Shown here piece by piece: positions 1-12,700 of a DNA stretch of 64,000 bases (position 1 is the stretch's first letter; each line of letters starts with the position of its first letter). The notes under the pieces are model-generated. The model was not told where the DNA came from, ran no database searches, and saw only the letters and a list, made by a program, of their open reading frames with translations. Source of the DNA: Patagioenas fasciata (taxonomy: Eukaryota > Chordata > Aves > Columbiformes > Columbidae); contig NC_092526.1 in assembly GCF_037038585.1 (NCBI RefSeq), positions 36,345,501 through 36,409,500 of the forward strand, in the 5' to 3' direction. Both the position numbers and the translations under genes were made by a program.

Positions 1-159
1 GCTGGGGGCACCTACACTGGAGAAGCCTTGCAGTTCACCAGGGACAACCTGCTGCGGAGATTCACCTCTGACAAGCGCGTTGCCATCGTCATCACGGATG
101 GACGCTCTGACACGCTGCGGGACCCTACCCCCCTCAGCTCCCTGTGCGACGTCACCCCG
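1..159 (+). CDS. COL6A1: COL6A1 exon, VWA C1 (partial)
   Basis: An open frame from base 1 encodes [12 protein letters not shown] at its start and ITDGRSD further on, and ends in frame at VTP just before the donor GTGAGG at 160. GGTYTGEAL corresponds to the conserved VWA segment with the MIDAS threonine, and TDG to the MIDAS aspartate. The 5' boundary of the exon is not visible. Confidence 0.93.
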
Positions 160-2344
160 GTGAGGGCACAGGGGAAGCATCCTGCCTGCAGGCAACCCCA
201 CACAAGAGCTGTGCATCAACGTAGTGCAGGGTCTCTGGGGGTCTCCATGGCTTTGTTACCCAAGGCTAGGGCAGGGGGGACACAGGCCACTAGAAGCACT
301 CTCACAAAGTGACAGACATGGATGAACAGACAGTGATGAACCTTCACTTTCTTGTAGGTGGTTTCTCTTGGAATAGGCGACATTTTCCGGAACCCCCCAA
401 ATCCAGATCATCTGAATGACATTGCTTGTTTAAGCAGACCTACCAGGCCAGGACTGTCTATTCAAAGGGACAACTACGCTGAGCTCCTGGATGACACCTT
501 CCTGCAGAACATCACCTCTTATGTCTGCCAAGGTGGGTGAGAGGTTGTGGTTGGAGGGAATAAGGAAGGTAGGGAGGATTGCTTCAGCCAAAGGGTGAGG
601 GAGGGGTACCCTTGCCTTCCCACAGTCATGCGCTGAAGGCATTGAGGGAAGAGAACAGCATTCAAGGTATAGTTAAATAAGGGACAAAGACATCTTATGT
701 CCCAGAACACTTTGCAGCCTGGTGCAGTTCCTCTCCTGCTGCAGGACATCTCTGTCTGCAGCATTATTCAAGCATGCACCTCTGTGTTTTCTGGTGCACA
801 TTTATAGCCTTTGCACAGCATCTTGTATGATATGGCTGTGAGTGTGAGTGTTTGTCCCTTCTGTGGCAAGCTATAGGAGAAGTGGTTTTCCTGGTTCAGC
901 TGGTGATGTTATTCTTTCTGATTTTCTTATACAGAGAAGAAATGTCCAGACTACACCTGCCCAAGTGAGTATTGACGCGTCCTCCCACATGAAGGAGTCG
1001 TGGGTGCTGTGGTAGAGGAAATAGGAGTTTGTGGGAATGCATAGCTTGGAGACCTCTTGCAACAGAGAGGCTCCTGGGCTGAAGAATGGAGGAAGCCTTG
1101 TCAGAAATTCGTAGGGTCTCTCACACATACACCAGCCCAAGGCATCTTGGAGAAAACCTAGACAGTTTTTTCTCTGGCATCTCAAAGCTAGAGAGGAGGT
1201 TGTGCCAGATTTTAGCACTCACAGGCTTTAGCTGAGGGAGGTAATGAGATCAACTGTTATTTGGTGGTGGAAGCATGAGAAAAATCAGCACCATGGCAGG
1301 GATATTTGAAAAAGGTGCTTGAAAAGTGAGTACTGGGGGGAATTTAGTGGGGTACACCTCCAAGTCAGAAGTATGTGCAGCCCTCAGACTCGTCATGGAA
1401 AGAAGCCAGCCTTGGGAGACAAAGTGTTTCCCCAGACATGCGAGGGGACAGCGTTGTATTTAAGCAACAAGAGCCATGGAATTACCTAAGCCAGATAAGT
1501 ACCTGTAATGCAGCCTGTCCTAAACCAAATAAAAGATGGAATGAAAGGATAAAAGGACAAGTGTAGGACAGCACTGGGGTAGGGGAAACCAAGCTAATAC
1601 CCAGGGACTGGAGATTTCCCAAGTCTGACAAAGGCAGGAAGCCAGTGAGACAGCCAGTGACTTCACTGTCTTTCCGTGGAGGAGGCAGGAGGAGGAATAC
1701 AGAGTAACTAGCCCTGGGCCTTTCCCCTTGCAGTCACCTTCACTGGGTTGGCGGACATCACGCTACTGGTGGACAGTTCCACCAGTGTGGGAAGCAAGAA
1801 CTTTGAGACCACCAAGAAGTTCGTGAAGAGGCTGGCGGAGCGGTTCCTGGAGGCCGGCAAGCCTGCTGATGACTCCGTGCGCGTCTCAGTCGTCCAGTAC
1901 AGCGGCAGGAACCAACAGAAGGTGGAAGCTCAGTTCCAGCACAACTACACGGTCATCGCCAAAGCCATCGACAACATGGAGTACATTAACGACGCCACAG
2001 ATGTCAACGCCGCTCTGCGGTACGTCACGGGCCTGTACCAGCGATCTTCCCGTGCTGGGGCGAAGAAGAGGGTGCTGCTGTTTTCTGACGGCAACTCTCA
2101 AGGGATTACGGCGAGGGCCATTGAGAGGGCTGTGCAGGAAGCTCAGCAGGCTGGCATTGAGATCTATGTGTTGGCAGTGGGCAGCCAAGCCAACGAGCCC
2201 AACATCCGTGTCCTGGTCACGGGGAAGAGTGCAGATTACGATGTGGTCTACGGGGAGCGTCACCTCTTCCGCGTGCCTGACTATACGTCTCTGCTGCGTG
2301 GTGTCTTCTACCAAACTGTCTCCAGGAAGATAGCTGTTGACTGA
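1..2344 (+). CDS. COL6A1: Collagen type VI alpha-1 chain, C-terminal part (5' truncated by window)
   Basis: Four coding exons read continuously: 1-159 (phase 0 end, donor GTGAGG), 358-532, 935-964 and 1734-2344 with TGA at 2342-2344. All introns are GT-AG. The product is the end of VWA domain C1 (VITDGRSD carries a metal-site Asp), a short linker with two Cys (KKCPDYTCP), and the whole VWA domain C2, ending in [10 protein letters not shown]. Human alpha-1(VI) has the same linker type and ends in a QTVSRK motif, whereas alpha-2(VI) ends in FDRFIRWIC, so this is alpha-1. The protein is secreted; with the alpha-2 and alpha-3 chains it forms the type VI collagen monomer that builds pericellular microfibrils. 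The VWA domains mediate chain assembly and end-to-end contacts. The helix, the N-terminal domain and most of C1 lie upstream of the window. COL6A2 follows in tandem about 27 kb downstream. Confidence 0.96.
358..532 (+). CDS. COL6A1: COL6A1 exon, end of VWA C1
   Basis: The acceptor CTTGTAG precedes 358. The exon encodes [10 protein letters not shown], the last beta strand of the VWA fold, and then a C-terminal helix ending YVCQ. The donor is GTGGGT at 533, leaving phase 1. Confidence 0.93.
935..964 (+). CDS. COL6A1: COL6A1 30-bp linker micro-exon
   Basis: This very small exon lies between the acceptor TTATACAG and the donor GTGAGT. It encodes [10 protein letters not shown] in phase with both neighbours and contributes two cysteines to the C1-C2 linker. 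It is far too short to be found by ORF length; it was placed by splice sites and by the matching motif in human alpha-1(VI). Confidence 0.88.
1734..2344 (+). CDS. COL6A1: COL6A1 last coding exon, VWA domain C2
   Basis: The acceptor CCCCTTGCAG ends at 1733. The exon encodes a complete VWA domain, with the metal-site motif DSSTS near residue 10 of the exon product, then [15 protein letters not shown] and [10 protein letters not shown], ending SRKIAVD and TGA. The single-exon C2 layout is the same as in COL6A2. GC3 is high compared with the flanking non-coding DNA. Confidence 0.96.
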
Positions 2345-3755
2345 GTGTCTGGGTGGGTTTCTGCCAAGGCCGTGCCTTTTTCTGTCTTGCCTAAAAATGA
2401 AAACCAACAAAACAGAAAATTAACAGTATTCTTGACCGATCTGAGGAATTTGCATCTGTGCAGATAGCCTGGCTGGGTATAGTCCCCTTCCTTCTCCCCC
2501 TGCTTCATCACCTGCATCTCTACTCTGTTAGCCTTCAACTTCCCTCCCTGCCCATGACTGCCTCTCCACCCCCACAGCAGGCAAACACAAGCACACCCAG
2601 CAGCAGGCCACCAGAACACCAGTAACAATCTCATCCCACTGGTTTTTGCCAAAAAAGAATCAGAATGAGGAATTGTGTACCACTAAGAACTAGCCTGGTC
2701 TCACAAGGCTGATTTTTGCTCTTTTCAGATTTATTGTTTATTGTTCATTTGCTTCTTTCTTTCATACATCATGATGGTCCTAACCCAATGCTGTGCTTCA
2801 AGTGAAACGTTCAACACTTCAACAAGCTTTGAGAAGGGATCATTGTCATGGCTGGCAAGTTTGGTTCATACCTCTTGTACCTGGGGAGGGCTGGGCTACA
2901 TTACTCGAGCTTGGTAGAAGCATGTCTGGCCTCCAGTGTCATGGGATGGGGCACTGATTTCCCAGGGCTGGGGTGGAGATGGGTGGTGGAGCATCCCTTA
3001 GGGCTGATGCTCCCATTCGAGCAAGGAGGCTGGGCACTGCTGACCAAATAAAAGATGGACAGCAGCCATTGGGAAGGGAAGAAACCCGAGAAAAAACTAC
3101 GTAACTGCACTCCTTCACTAAACGGCCTTCATGGCCCTACAGTGAAACCAGGAACCTCATTAATAACCTGTTGACTTGTGTTATGGTCCAAACTCCATTC
3201 CTGAAAAATCTCTCTGAGCCCAGTTAGTGGGATTTTTTTTTTTTCAAGTGCCAAGCTGTCTCATTCCAGGTGAGCTCTCTGGGAGTATTGTTTCTATAGG
3301 ACTATCTAGGAGTTAGGCACCTGGGCACTAGGGGAACCCACTAACTGTACTATATATTGAATTAGGGCCTCATCCACAGCCCAGCAAAGTCAAGGGACAG
3401 GCTGTCATTGCCAGACCCATCTGCCAGGGTCTTTGACTCACACCCTATGGATATACTGACAAAGGTGCTAGCACTACATGGGTGATGCAGGCCCTTGGTG
3501 TTTACAGAGTTGTTTCCAGGACCACACTGAAGATGTGGTTTGGCTGGGTGAGATTTTGTTTCAGTGCTTCCATTGGTGCTCTTGCTATGAATTTATGCTC
3601 TTCTGAGAAAGCAACAGTGATTGCCAGGTATTGGCATCCCAATCTCTTTACTTTGTATTCAAAACCCCATTGTACAAGTTAGTTTTATGCCTATGTTTTA
3701 CTAAATTTGTCCACTTTGGAAATTTGTCAAATAAATTGTTTTCCACTGTCTTGTT
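2345..3755 (+). other. COL6A1: COL6A1 3' UTR (end uncertain)
   Basis: Non-coding sequence follows the COL6A1 stop. Two AATAAA hexamers are present, at 3047-3052 and 3730-3735. The second is followed by a GT-rich stretch (TGTTTT, TTGTTGG), as expected downstream of a cleavage site. Which signal is used, or whether both are, cannot be decided here. Confidence 0.5.
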
Positions 3756-6700
3756 GGAAGTTTGTCTGACTTGAATTTCAAGGGCTCTGAGTGTTTAAAA
3801 AGTCCCTTAGTAAGATAGAGATTGCTGGGATCTGGGAAGACCACAGCAGAACTTCTCACATAAAACTGTAAGGGATACAAGAAGAGAGATCTATTGCTCT
3901 TGCATTGGAAATCTGACTGTAATTGAATGCCATGGATTTGAGAAATGCTGTGAATTCTCTTCATCTATTAAATGGTGCATAAAAATTTATGAGAAGGGCA
4001 CCGAGTTCTGAAAGGATAGGAAAGTTTTATGCAGCTTCTGTTTGCTTTCTGGTTGAAAAAGAAAAAAAAAAAAATACAAACGACATAGGTAGTTACTGGG
4101 TTTTTTTCCAGAAGACCAGGTGTAGCAGGACGGTGATAATGGCAAACGTGTGGATGGTGATCATGGTGAAAAGGTAAGCTATGTTTACTTTCTGCTTATG
4201 TTCAGTATTTCTCCTTAGCACCTCATTTCCCAGGCACATGGGGGTGCTGCTTTGCAGACAGGGATAGTGGTGAAGGTGTCAAACATCTCACTCAGCTTTG
4301 CCAGGTTCAGTGTTCCCCAAATATTCGGTTTGCATCCTAAGGGTGCCTGTCTTTGGGGAAGCTCCCAGGCCATACCTGTTTGCCCAGGGACTTGTTGCAG
4401 CTTTTCACCATGGGTGCATGCAAAGTCACTCCCCACATAGATGACCACATCCATGTCCTGTTTCTGGCACAGAGAGAGACACTGCCTTGCTTCCCCCTTG
4501 TCTTATGTCCTCCTATTAGTCATGCTCTCTTTTGGCCAAGCACCTCCATGGAGATGCTTGTTGGGTTCCCTGGCTGTCCTGTGGCACTGGGGACACCTCA
4601 CCCACAGCTGGAAATTCTGAGCAGCACCTCCGGTGTGGCTCTGCGGGTGACTGCACTTTGTATCAAATGTCCCGCTCTCCTCTCCGCAGAAAGTTAGGAA
4701 AAAATGCCTTCATGTCTGTCCTAATAAAGGCAGTTATTGTAGCAGCTGAAGAAATATTTCTTAATGGTCTGCTCTAGTCCTCAGCATGAATCATCCATGA
4801 AGGAAGGGAACATGATAGGGACAAGCCCCTGGGTTACACGCCTACTGTTGGGCTGCCTGGCTGGTGGGATGTGCTGTGGCCAGCAAGGCGGGTGGGAAAA
4901 GGGTGTTGACTCCCCTGTGCAACTCCTGCACCTTTCTGGGATTATGTTCCAATCACCTCCCAGCTGGCCCATATCAAATGGAGGGACTTCTGGGCACTTT
5001 TCCTCCCCCTAACCACGCCCTTGCTTTTTCCCTTTACTGAAAGGGGAAGAAAATCCCAAACTGATAGAAACTGTTGATTTCCAAGCCTCGATTCTAAAAG
5101 TGTTTGTCAGTTTTCCCAATAAGAAATATCTAAACATTCCCTTTACATTCCAGCTTGCCCAGAAGAAACAGTTTTAATCAGAGCCTGGTGAAGAGCTGGC
5201 TTCCCCAGAAGACAGGGACCAGCAGAGATTTTTCAGCAGTGGCTAATGCCTTGTTTTCAGGCGTGATGCCTTGTCTGTCCCCACACTTGTGCACTGTCCA
5301 GACAGGATTGCGGGAGCCCTTGTCGAGTGTTTGGGCCAAAGCTGGCCCCGATATGCTGGACCCATTTTGTCTTCCATTTCTGGTTGTATTTACTCTTCTC
5401 TTTTCAGTCTTGGTTTTTATGCTTCCATTACACGGAAGGTCAAAAATGCCTCTGCCTGCGGGCCTGCTTTGTTAAACTTCAGATGTTCTCCAGATGTTCA
5501 GCGAGGGGGTTTATGTAACAACGGCAGAATTTGGATTCTGTTTTTCTCTGACTAAATTCTCCTCATTTGAGGCAATGCTGATTCACAGCCCTTCATGGGA
5601 AGGTGATGGCCACAGAAGAAGGGGATCACTGAGGGAGCTTTACCAATGTGGTAGGACTCGTAGAACACATACCCTATGAGCAATGCAAAAAAACCCCACC
5701 AAAACCTAGCAATGCAACAGGCTGGGACAGTACTGTGGGACTGTGATCCAGAAGGACAGAGCAAAAAGTGATGTAAGAGAGGTAAACTGGTGAGAGAGAA
5801 ATCTCCTGCCCAGTTAGCTCCTGTCAATGCTTGGTCCCACCATCCTTGGGAAGGCACCGTTGCATCATGATTGCCACCTCCACACCCCTGAGCAGCCCTG
5901 TTCCCCAGAGACACTGCCCTGGACAACGTGGGGCTGTTGGAGACCACAGGGCTGTCGGGGCAGCTCTTCTCCCAGTTTGCAGCCCAACCAAATTGCTGTT
6001 GGCGTTGCTAGCCCTAGGCCTCAAGCTGTATAACAACAAACAGCTGCCCTAGGATGATTTTTGAATTGCGTTTTCAAAATTATTTAAGAGCCTTTCCTGT
6101 GCCTATGATTTTTCCTGAGGAGCAGAGGTCCCCTGCCTAGCCTCTCCTAGATGTAACAGTAGAGTGTTGTTCAAATGCCTCTTGCTATCCTGTGGTTTGG
6201 GCTTTGTTTTAACTCTATTGTAACCAAATGTGTTTTAGTTTAAGTTTTGCATTAGTTTGCCTAATTGCAAGGATTTCCCTGTAAAAGAAATCATACTGTA
6301 TAAAGAGAAAGAATTGTGATGTAAGCTTGTGGCAAACAGCAAAGACTGTAACCTATTAAGAAATACAGGCTGGATGCACAGAAGTATTTCTGAGCAAACT
6401 CACAATCACAGAGGAAGACCGGTCCTCGCAATACACTTTATTGTCATCATACTTCTCCAGGTAAAGGATTCGAGAAGCTGATTGTAACATTGCACAGGGT
6501 GAGGGAACACCACCAAGACATAGTGCAAGTCTGGGAGTCATGTATTCTATGTAATAATTTTAGGTTTTGCTAATTCCCATCATTATAAGCACCTATATAA
6601 TAACCAGACAAAATAAGTTGTTGTATCCTGGTTAGGCTGAGAAGATGTTAATCAGACAACCAAGGAATTTTTAGATCTGCAATTAACAGTGTCTTCCTTA

Positions 6701-9700
6701 GTTGCCTGTAGCTAAGCTCGCAGACAGAAAGCACGCTCTTCAACAACTTTTCCCCTCAAAATTTGTTCTCTCTGTCTGTTGGGAGATTGGGCTGGACCCA
6801 CAGTGTCTGCCTTCCATGCTTTTCTGCAAAAACCATATGGTCATCCCTGTCAGATATGGAAACTATAGAGATGCTCACAGGAGCACCCTGAGACAATGAC
6901 AGAACCTTTCCAGCAATGACCGAGAACGTGTGAAGTGACTTATGACCATGAAATATCACTGCAGCCCTTCCACTTGCCCACTGTCTCAGCAGATCAGCCC
7001 TCCCAGTCCCGTCCGTTTCTGCAGACACCCGCAGGAAACGCTTCTCAGCTTTGTCATCCCTGTGAAAATGTTACAGTTTTAACATCCAAGCCACTGAACC
7101 AAATGGAAGCGCAGCTGGGGTATCTCTTCTTGATGTAATATATTGCAAGGGAAAATAGAACGAAGTTGCAGAAGCTGGAGGCAATGCAGATGCATGCTGC
7201 CCCCCTTACGTCATGTTTCTGGAGAAAACTTTTTGTTCTTTTCCCTTCACTTTTGGTTATGGAACTTTGTTTTTGGTGACTTCGAAGGTCTTGGGAGATA
7301 AGCTGTCTCTCGGAATGAGATGGGTTTTCTAGTGGGGAAAAATTACGCAAGAAATTTCGGGGTCTTCTATTTTTACATCATCTGACTTGACTGCACAAAG
7401 CATACACTGGAGCAGCCCTGGAATACCCATGTGCTTAAGCCTCTGTCTAAAAACTACTTTTTTCACAATGTTGGCCAAGTAAAAGCTGCTGCCTCATCAA
7501 ACTTAGGTTTCATTAGTCACTGAAGCACCGAGAAATAAGGCATGAAGTGGCCTTTAAGCTCATTTTCTACATGAAAGGTATGTTTTACATCACAGGCTGT
7601 TCCCCCGTCAGGTGGGTGTTTGTTCAGTGTTGAAGAGATCTTAACACAGAGGCTTTATCACATCTACAGGTAATCTGTTTTAGTTTAAAACACTGCTGCT
7701 ATTTACAGTGCTGCAAATAATGGAGCTGGTGCCACTTCTGGAAAACATGTCCTAGTGTCCAGCTTAAGTATCTCTTGCTGCCATTAAGCCTGCTACTTGT
7801 AATCTCCACCACGGACACAGAGATTGTGTTCCTCCTTCCCTTACAGAGTCATTTATCAGCTGAGGTCTGCCATTTGTGTCATCTTTTTTCTCTCAGGACC
7901 TGAACACCCAGTTCTTGTTCACGGTGCAGGAAGACTATGGGAGCACATGAAGGTAAGGCTATGGCAAAAAATCCAGAGGTCTGTTCCCAGCCATGGCACC
8001 TATGTGGAGAAGGTCCATGCTCATCACAGCAGCAATCTGGAAAAACCTTTCTGAACTGGTAAGGAGTCTGATGACGGCGGGGGTGCTGTTCCTCCTTGGT
8101 TCTGGGTCTGTTTGGGATTGTTTTCCCATGTAATTGGAAAATCTGCATGGCCAACCTTTCCCAGTTGGCCCATGGGTTAATTACACAGTGATTATTTTGT
8201 TTTGAGACCTCTACCCATCATAAAGGTATTTTAGGGACAGGGTAAAACCTTTTTGAGCCCCCGTGAAGCAGATTAATAACCCAGACTAGACTTCTGGCAA
8301 GAGGACCTTGAGGCATTTGTTTTGCATGGTTGTCCTAGAGACTAGGAAGTGGTTAAGGCACAAATTGTCTGTATACAGACAGTTTTGAATCAACCTTTGT
8401 GGAAGGCAGCCCCTGGTTTACGTGTGGATCAGTAGAACAGGCTCAGAGTTCGCCATCTTCAGTAACAAGCTTATGCCAGCCAGCAGCAAATCATTTTTGA
8501 AACTGAAATTTGAAATCTGACATGTTATCCTGGAAAATATGGGCACTGGAGAGCAACCAGTCACAGAGGCAAGGCCAGGAGGTGCTTGACAAAAGGAAAT
8601 AAATAGCATCCTTCTACAGAATCAAACTGAGAGGAGAGCCTGCCAGGCCCTCCGGTACCCACATCCCTCAGATGTGCACGGTGATGTGCAGCAAGTCTGG
8701 CTGCTGCTGGAGCACACAGGGATGGTGGAGCCCAGAGACCAAGGATTGAATGCCATCAATGGACTTTTTACTTCCCACGTCACTCTATTTCAAAGTGGCT
8801 ACCCTGATGTTTCAGCTTTGCGATGACCCTTGTCTCCCAATGCTTCTTCTCCCACCTGCTGGGGCCGTATCCCAGGGGGAAGGACATGGAGCATCACTGG
8901 CAGTGGCCCCAAAAGTTTCTGCGAAGAGGAGGAACTTTGCATGGAACTGGAACAAAATATACACATCTACGATAGTTTTTATATTGGCACATGAGAACTT
9001 CTAAAGCCTCACAGTAATTGTGAGTGTTTAGCAGGACTTGTCCTTCCTAAGTATACCAGGACTTGTCCTTCCTAAGTATACCAGTTTCCACTCTGACCCC
9101 TCAGAAAGATGTGAAATGAAATACCAAGACAAGCTTACATGTTTCATAGACTGTCTGGGACAGGCACTGCCACTACCTTGGCCTCATCCAGCAACTCTGG
9201 TGGGCAGGCAAAGGCTCCCATCTTACCAAACTGTCTTTTTCAAGCTCTTGAAAATCCTGTCATTTCTTGAGATGATCTCAAGATCAGCCCTGCTACTGCT
9301 TCATTTTTTCTTTCACTGAGGATGCTCCCTGTTGGCTGTTGGGCTGAAAATCAGTAGAAGGAAGTAGCACTGTTATTAGTCCCTCCTTTCTCTTTGCATG
9401 GGAGGGTAATGGCACTTTGATGTTCTTACAGATTTCCAGAAACAAGTTTTTCTTGTATTAGGACTGGGGGATCAAATCCTACTGGTGTATTAAACCTCAG
9501 ATGCTGCTGTGAGCCAGGAAGAGAGTTCTGCAGCATCACAAATGTGTTTCTTGCAGTCAGACTGAACCAAATAAGACATCAGATGCCCAGCCCCACATTG
9601 TGTGACCTCGTACCACATTGGAGGCATGTCCAGCAGAGACTGGAAAGCCTTAGCAGTGGCAGGTCCTTGCCCACAGAGCTCAGCCAGCAGTTTCAAGATA

Positions 9701-12700
9701 TATCTTGCAATAGACATTGCAGACAAGCAAGTACCCTGTGGTCCCCTTTGCCTGTGCTGCTACTGCCCTGGTGCTGGCCCGGGACAGCTGATGGGGCGAG
9801 GCAGTGGAAGGACAGACTGCAGACAGTGTGGATTTGGAGCACCCCACTTTGAAAGCAGTGCGTGCTACATGGCACAAACCTGGTGTAACATGATACTAAA
9901 GATCGCTCCTAAAGTTTTCCTCTGCCTCTATTTTCTTCTGCCCCACCAACCAAATACCGTACCCCTCAAATAGCATTTTTCATGGCTTAAGAGCAATCAA
10001 GCAGGGCAGGAATAAGTGTGCAAGGTTGGCAACTAGGTCCCACGGTTTTCCACTGCTCCGAAAGTACAGAGAAAAGGCGTATCTGTCAGACCCTGGCTGG
10101 TGTTTCTTTCCTGGCTCAGTTCTAGAAAGGAGTTCAAACCTTCATAAACATGGATATTAGCTCAAAGTGCTTGTCTATAGCTTCTGAAATCCCTGCAAAT
10201 CCCTCTCTTGCCCTAAAAGAATCCAAACGCTCAGGAGCCACAGAACATTTGCTCCTTCATCTGCATTGTGCTAATTTCTACATAAATGGGAAATTCAGCC
10301 TGGGGTGTTTCTGAGGGCTCCAGATTTATGGTAGTACCTCTGGTGATCTAATTATCCCTGCATATAAAATTAAGTCTTGGTTAATGTGACAGCTAAACAC
10401 AGTCACACACAGTATTTTGCACGGGACATGAAGTACCTGAGATTTTTCAAAAGCAGCTTGTAAAACCATCACGTTGCTTTTCTAGGACAAGCCTGTCCTG
10501 GATAAAGCTCAGGCCACAAGCGGCAGACTGCAGTTTTTTCTGGCTCCGAGAGCCCTGTGCGGAAGCGTTAGGCACGTACTTAACAAGATGCAGCCGAGGG
10601 TGGCTGGATGAGTCCCATCTGGAGCTCTACAGCTCCTTTGAAAAGTGTGTCAAAAGGGGTCTGGCATGCAGGGGAAATGAGAACACATGGCAGATGACTG
10701 CAGTCGAAACCAGCCTTCCCAACATCATCCTGGGATGCGACCCCCAGGGCACAGCAGGGTCCTGCTGAAAGTGTCATTTCCTACCTTGCAAAGCAAAGCA
10801 GGAGCAGACCAGCCTTGTGTAATTTCCCTCTGCAACATCCCTGGGTCTCACAGGTCCTGTCCCATGGGAAGATCCATGTTGGGTGTTGGAAGACCACGTG
10901 CTCCCTGTGGTGCAGAGGAGAGCTGCATGCAAAGATGGTGAGATTGCTCTGAGGCCACGTGTGCTTCAAGCCTGTGCAATCTGGCCAAGGGTCTCAGGAT
11001 CCCCACAGTTTCCCATCTCCGCTGATGTCTCATTATCTAGCCCACACTGTCCCCTTTGCTATGCAAACTGGCTGCCTTGCCGGCTCATTTGCGAGTGGGT
11101 GTGTGCTGGGAACTCAGTGTTATCAAACCCAAATTGAGTGGTTCAACATTTCCTAGTCTCGGGGGCACCTGGGATTTCCTGCAAATTCAGGGTCCCTTAG
11201 TTTCACATTGTGGTATGTTTTGTGCAGGGCCTGGGAAGTCCCTCGTGCACGTGGCAAGATGTGACCAAGACATGCTCTGTTGGTAGTTGCTGCACAACTG
11301 AATGGAGAGTCAACCGTGCTGTTCTTTAGGCAGAAAATGGGCATTGCCACATCCCAGCAGCTCTGTCGTTTGTTTGACAGCAGGCTGCTGTGTGGATGTT
11401 CTGATAGACTTAGTCTGGCTGTTAGACGGTTACTACTCGAGCAGGGAAGGCAGGAAGTGTCTTATTTGGGAAGATTTTCTGTATCCTCTTTGGTGTAGGG
11501 AAGGGAATTTCCAAGAGAAAGGCAATTTTGTGTGAGAAACTATAACACAGCAGTGTGCGGCCTGCATAGCAAGGACAGATGTGACCATGTTGTATCTGTC
11601 ACAGGGTCAAGGAGGTTTTGCACAATTCAAGTGCTTCTGCTTTGAAATCAGTAAATCATCTTCTGATCAGAAGATATTGAAAACACTCTGGTTGATAAAG
11701 ATGTTTGTATCGTATTTGTTGCCTGTGATGTCTGGTGGGTTATTATGTAAAGAGCTCAAAAAATATTATAAAAGCCACTTTGCTGGCAGGGAGTTCCAAA
11801 ACAAATAAAGTAGGAGCCTGCCCGAGACCGTAACTCAAGGCTGTAGGACATGTAGGAACTGAACCGTTTTTCCTTGATTCTTTGTGCAAGAGATTCTGTG
11901 AAAACCACCTTGAGGACACAGGGGACACAAAGGTAGTGATATGCACAGAAGTCAAGCTCGTGTTCAGACACACTTTGGGCTTAATGTTTTCTCTCCCTCC
12001 ATTATGCATGGAGCATGGGAACACCCTACTGAGACGCTTATGTTGACTGAATGCTGTACGTCACTGCCAGGCCAGATGCTTTATTTTATAAGCCTATTTT
12101 GGGAGGGTATTCATTTCCTATAGCTTGAGCTATCTTCATTGAAGACACCTTAGTCTAAGCTAGTATTTTAGGGCCTCTTCATAGCAGGTGTAATAATTAA
12201 ACACCTCTGGAGTAAAATTTACGTGAGACCTATCAGACAGGTCAGAGGGTGGTGAACTGGTCCATACAAGTCTCATTTCTCTCTACCAGTTAAAAACGGG
12301 TGACGGTAGCTATTTCAGAAGCGTATCACTAGTTACTATCCCAAGAGCAGACACTATCCTTCAGCTCCTGTACAGCGTTATCATGTGTTTGTGTGCAATT
12401 TTTCATAAGCTCAGATGGTTGAATCAAGCCTGCAACCACTGCATCTCCAGCTTTTTTACACTCTATTGATTTTGGTAGCCGAATTAGAAGCACGTGTTCA
12501 CTGCACAGTTGTGAAATTGGAACTGAAGTACTCTACATAAACACTATTTTCTTATTGCACTTAAATGAGTTGTTGCTTGTTAGCCACTGGAAAGGACATG
12601 TACGCTGCAATAGTAAAAATAGATTTATTACTTTGCACCTCTTTTCCAGGAAATTTACATCCAATCATTCCAAAAAGTCCCTTTAATTCTATTAAAACAT

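Noticed and set aside
1869-2410. 154- and 174-codon frames overlapping COL6A1 VWA C2
   Set aside because: Off-frame and antisense shadows of the real exon.
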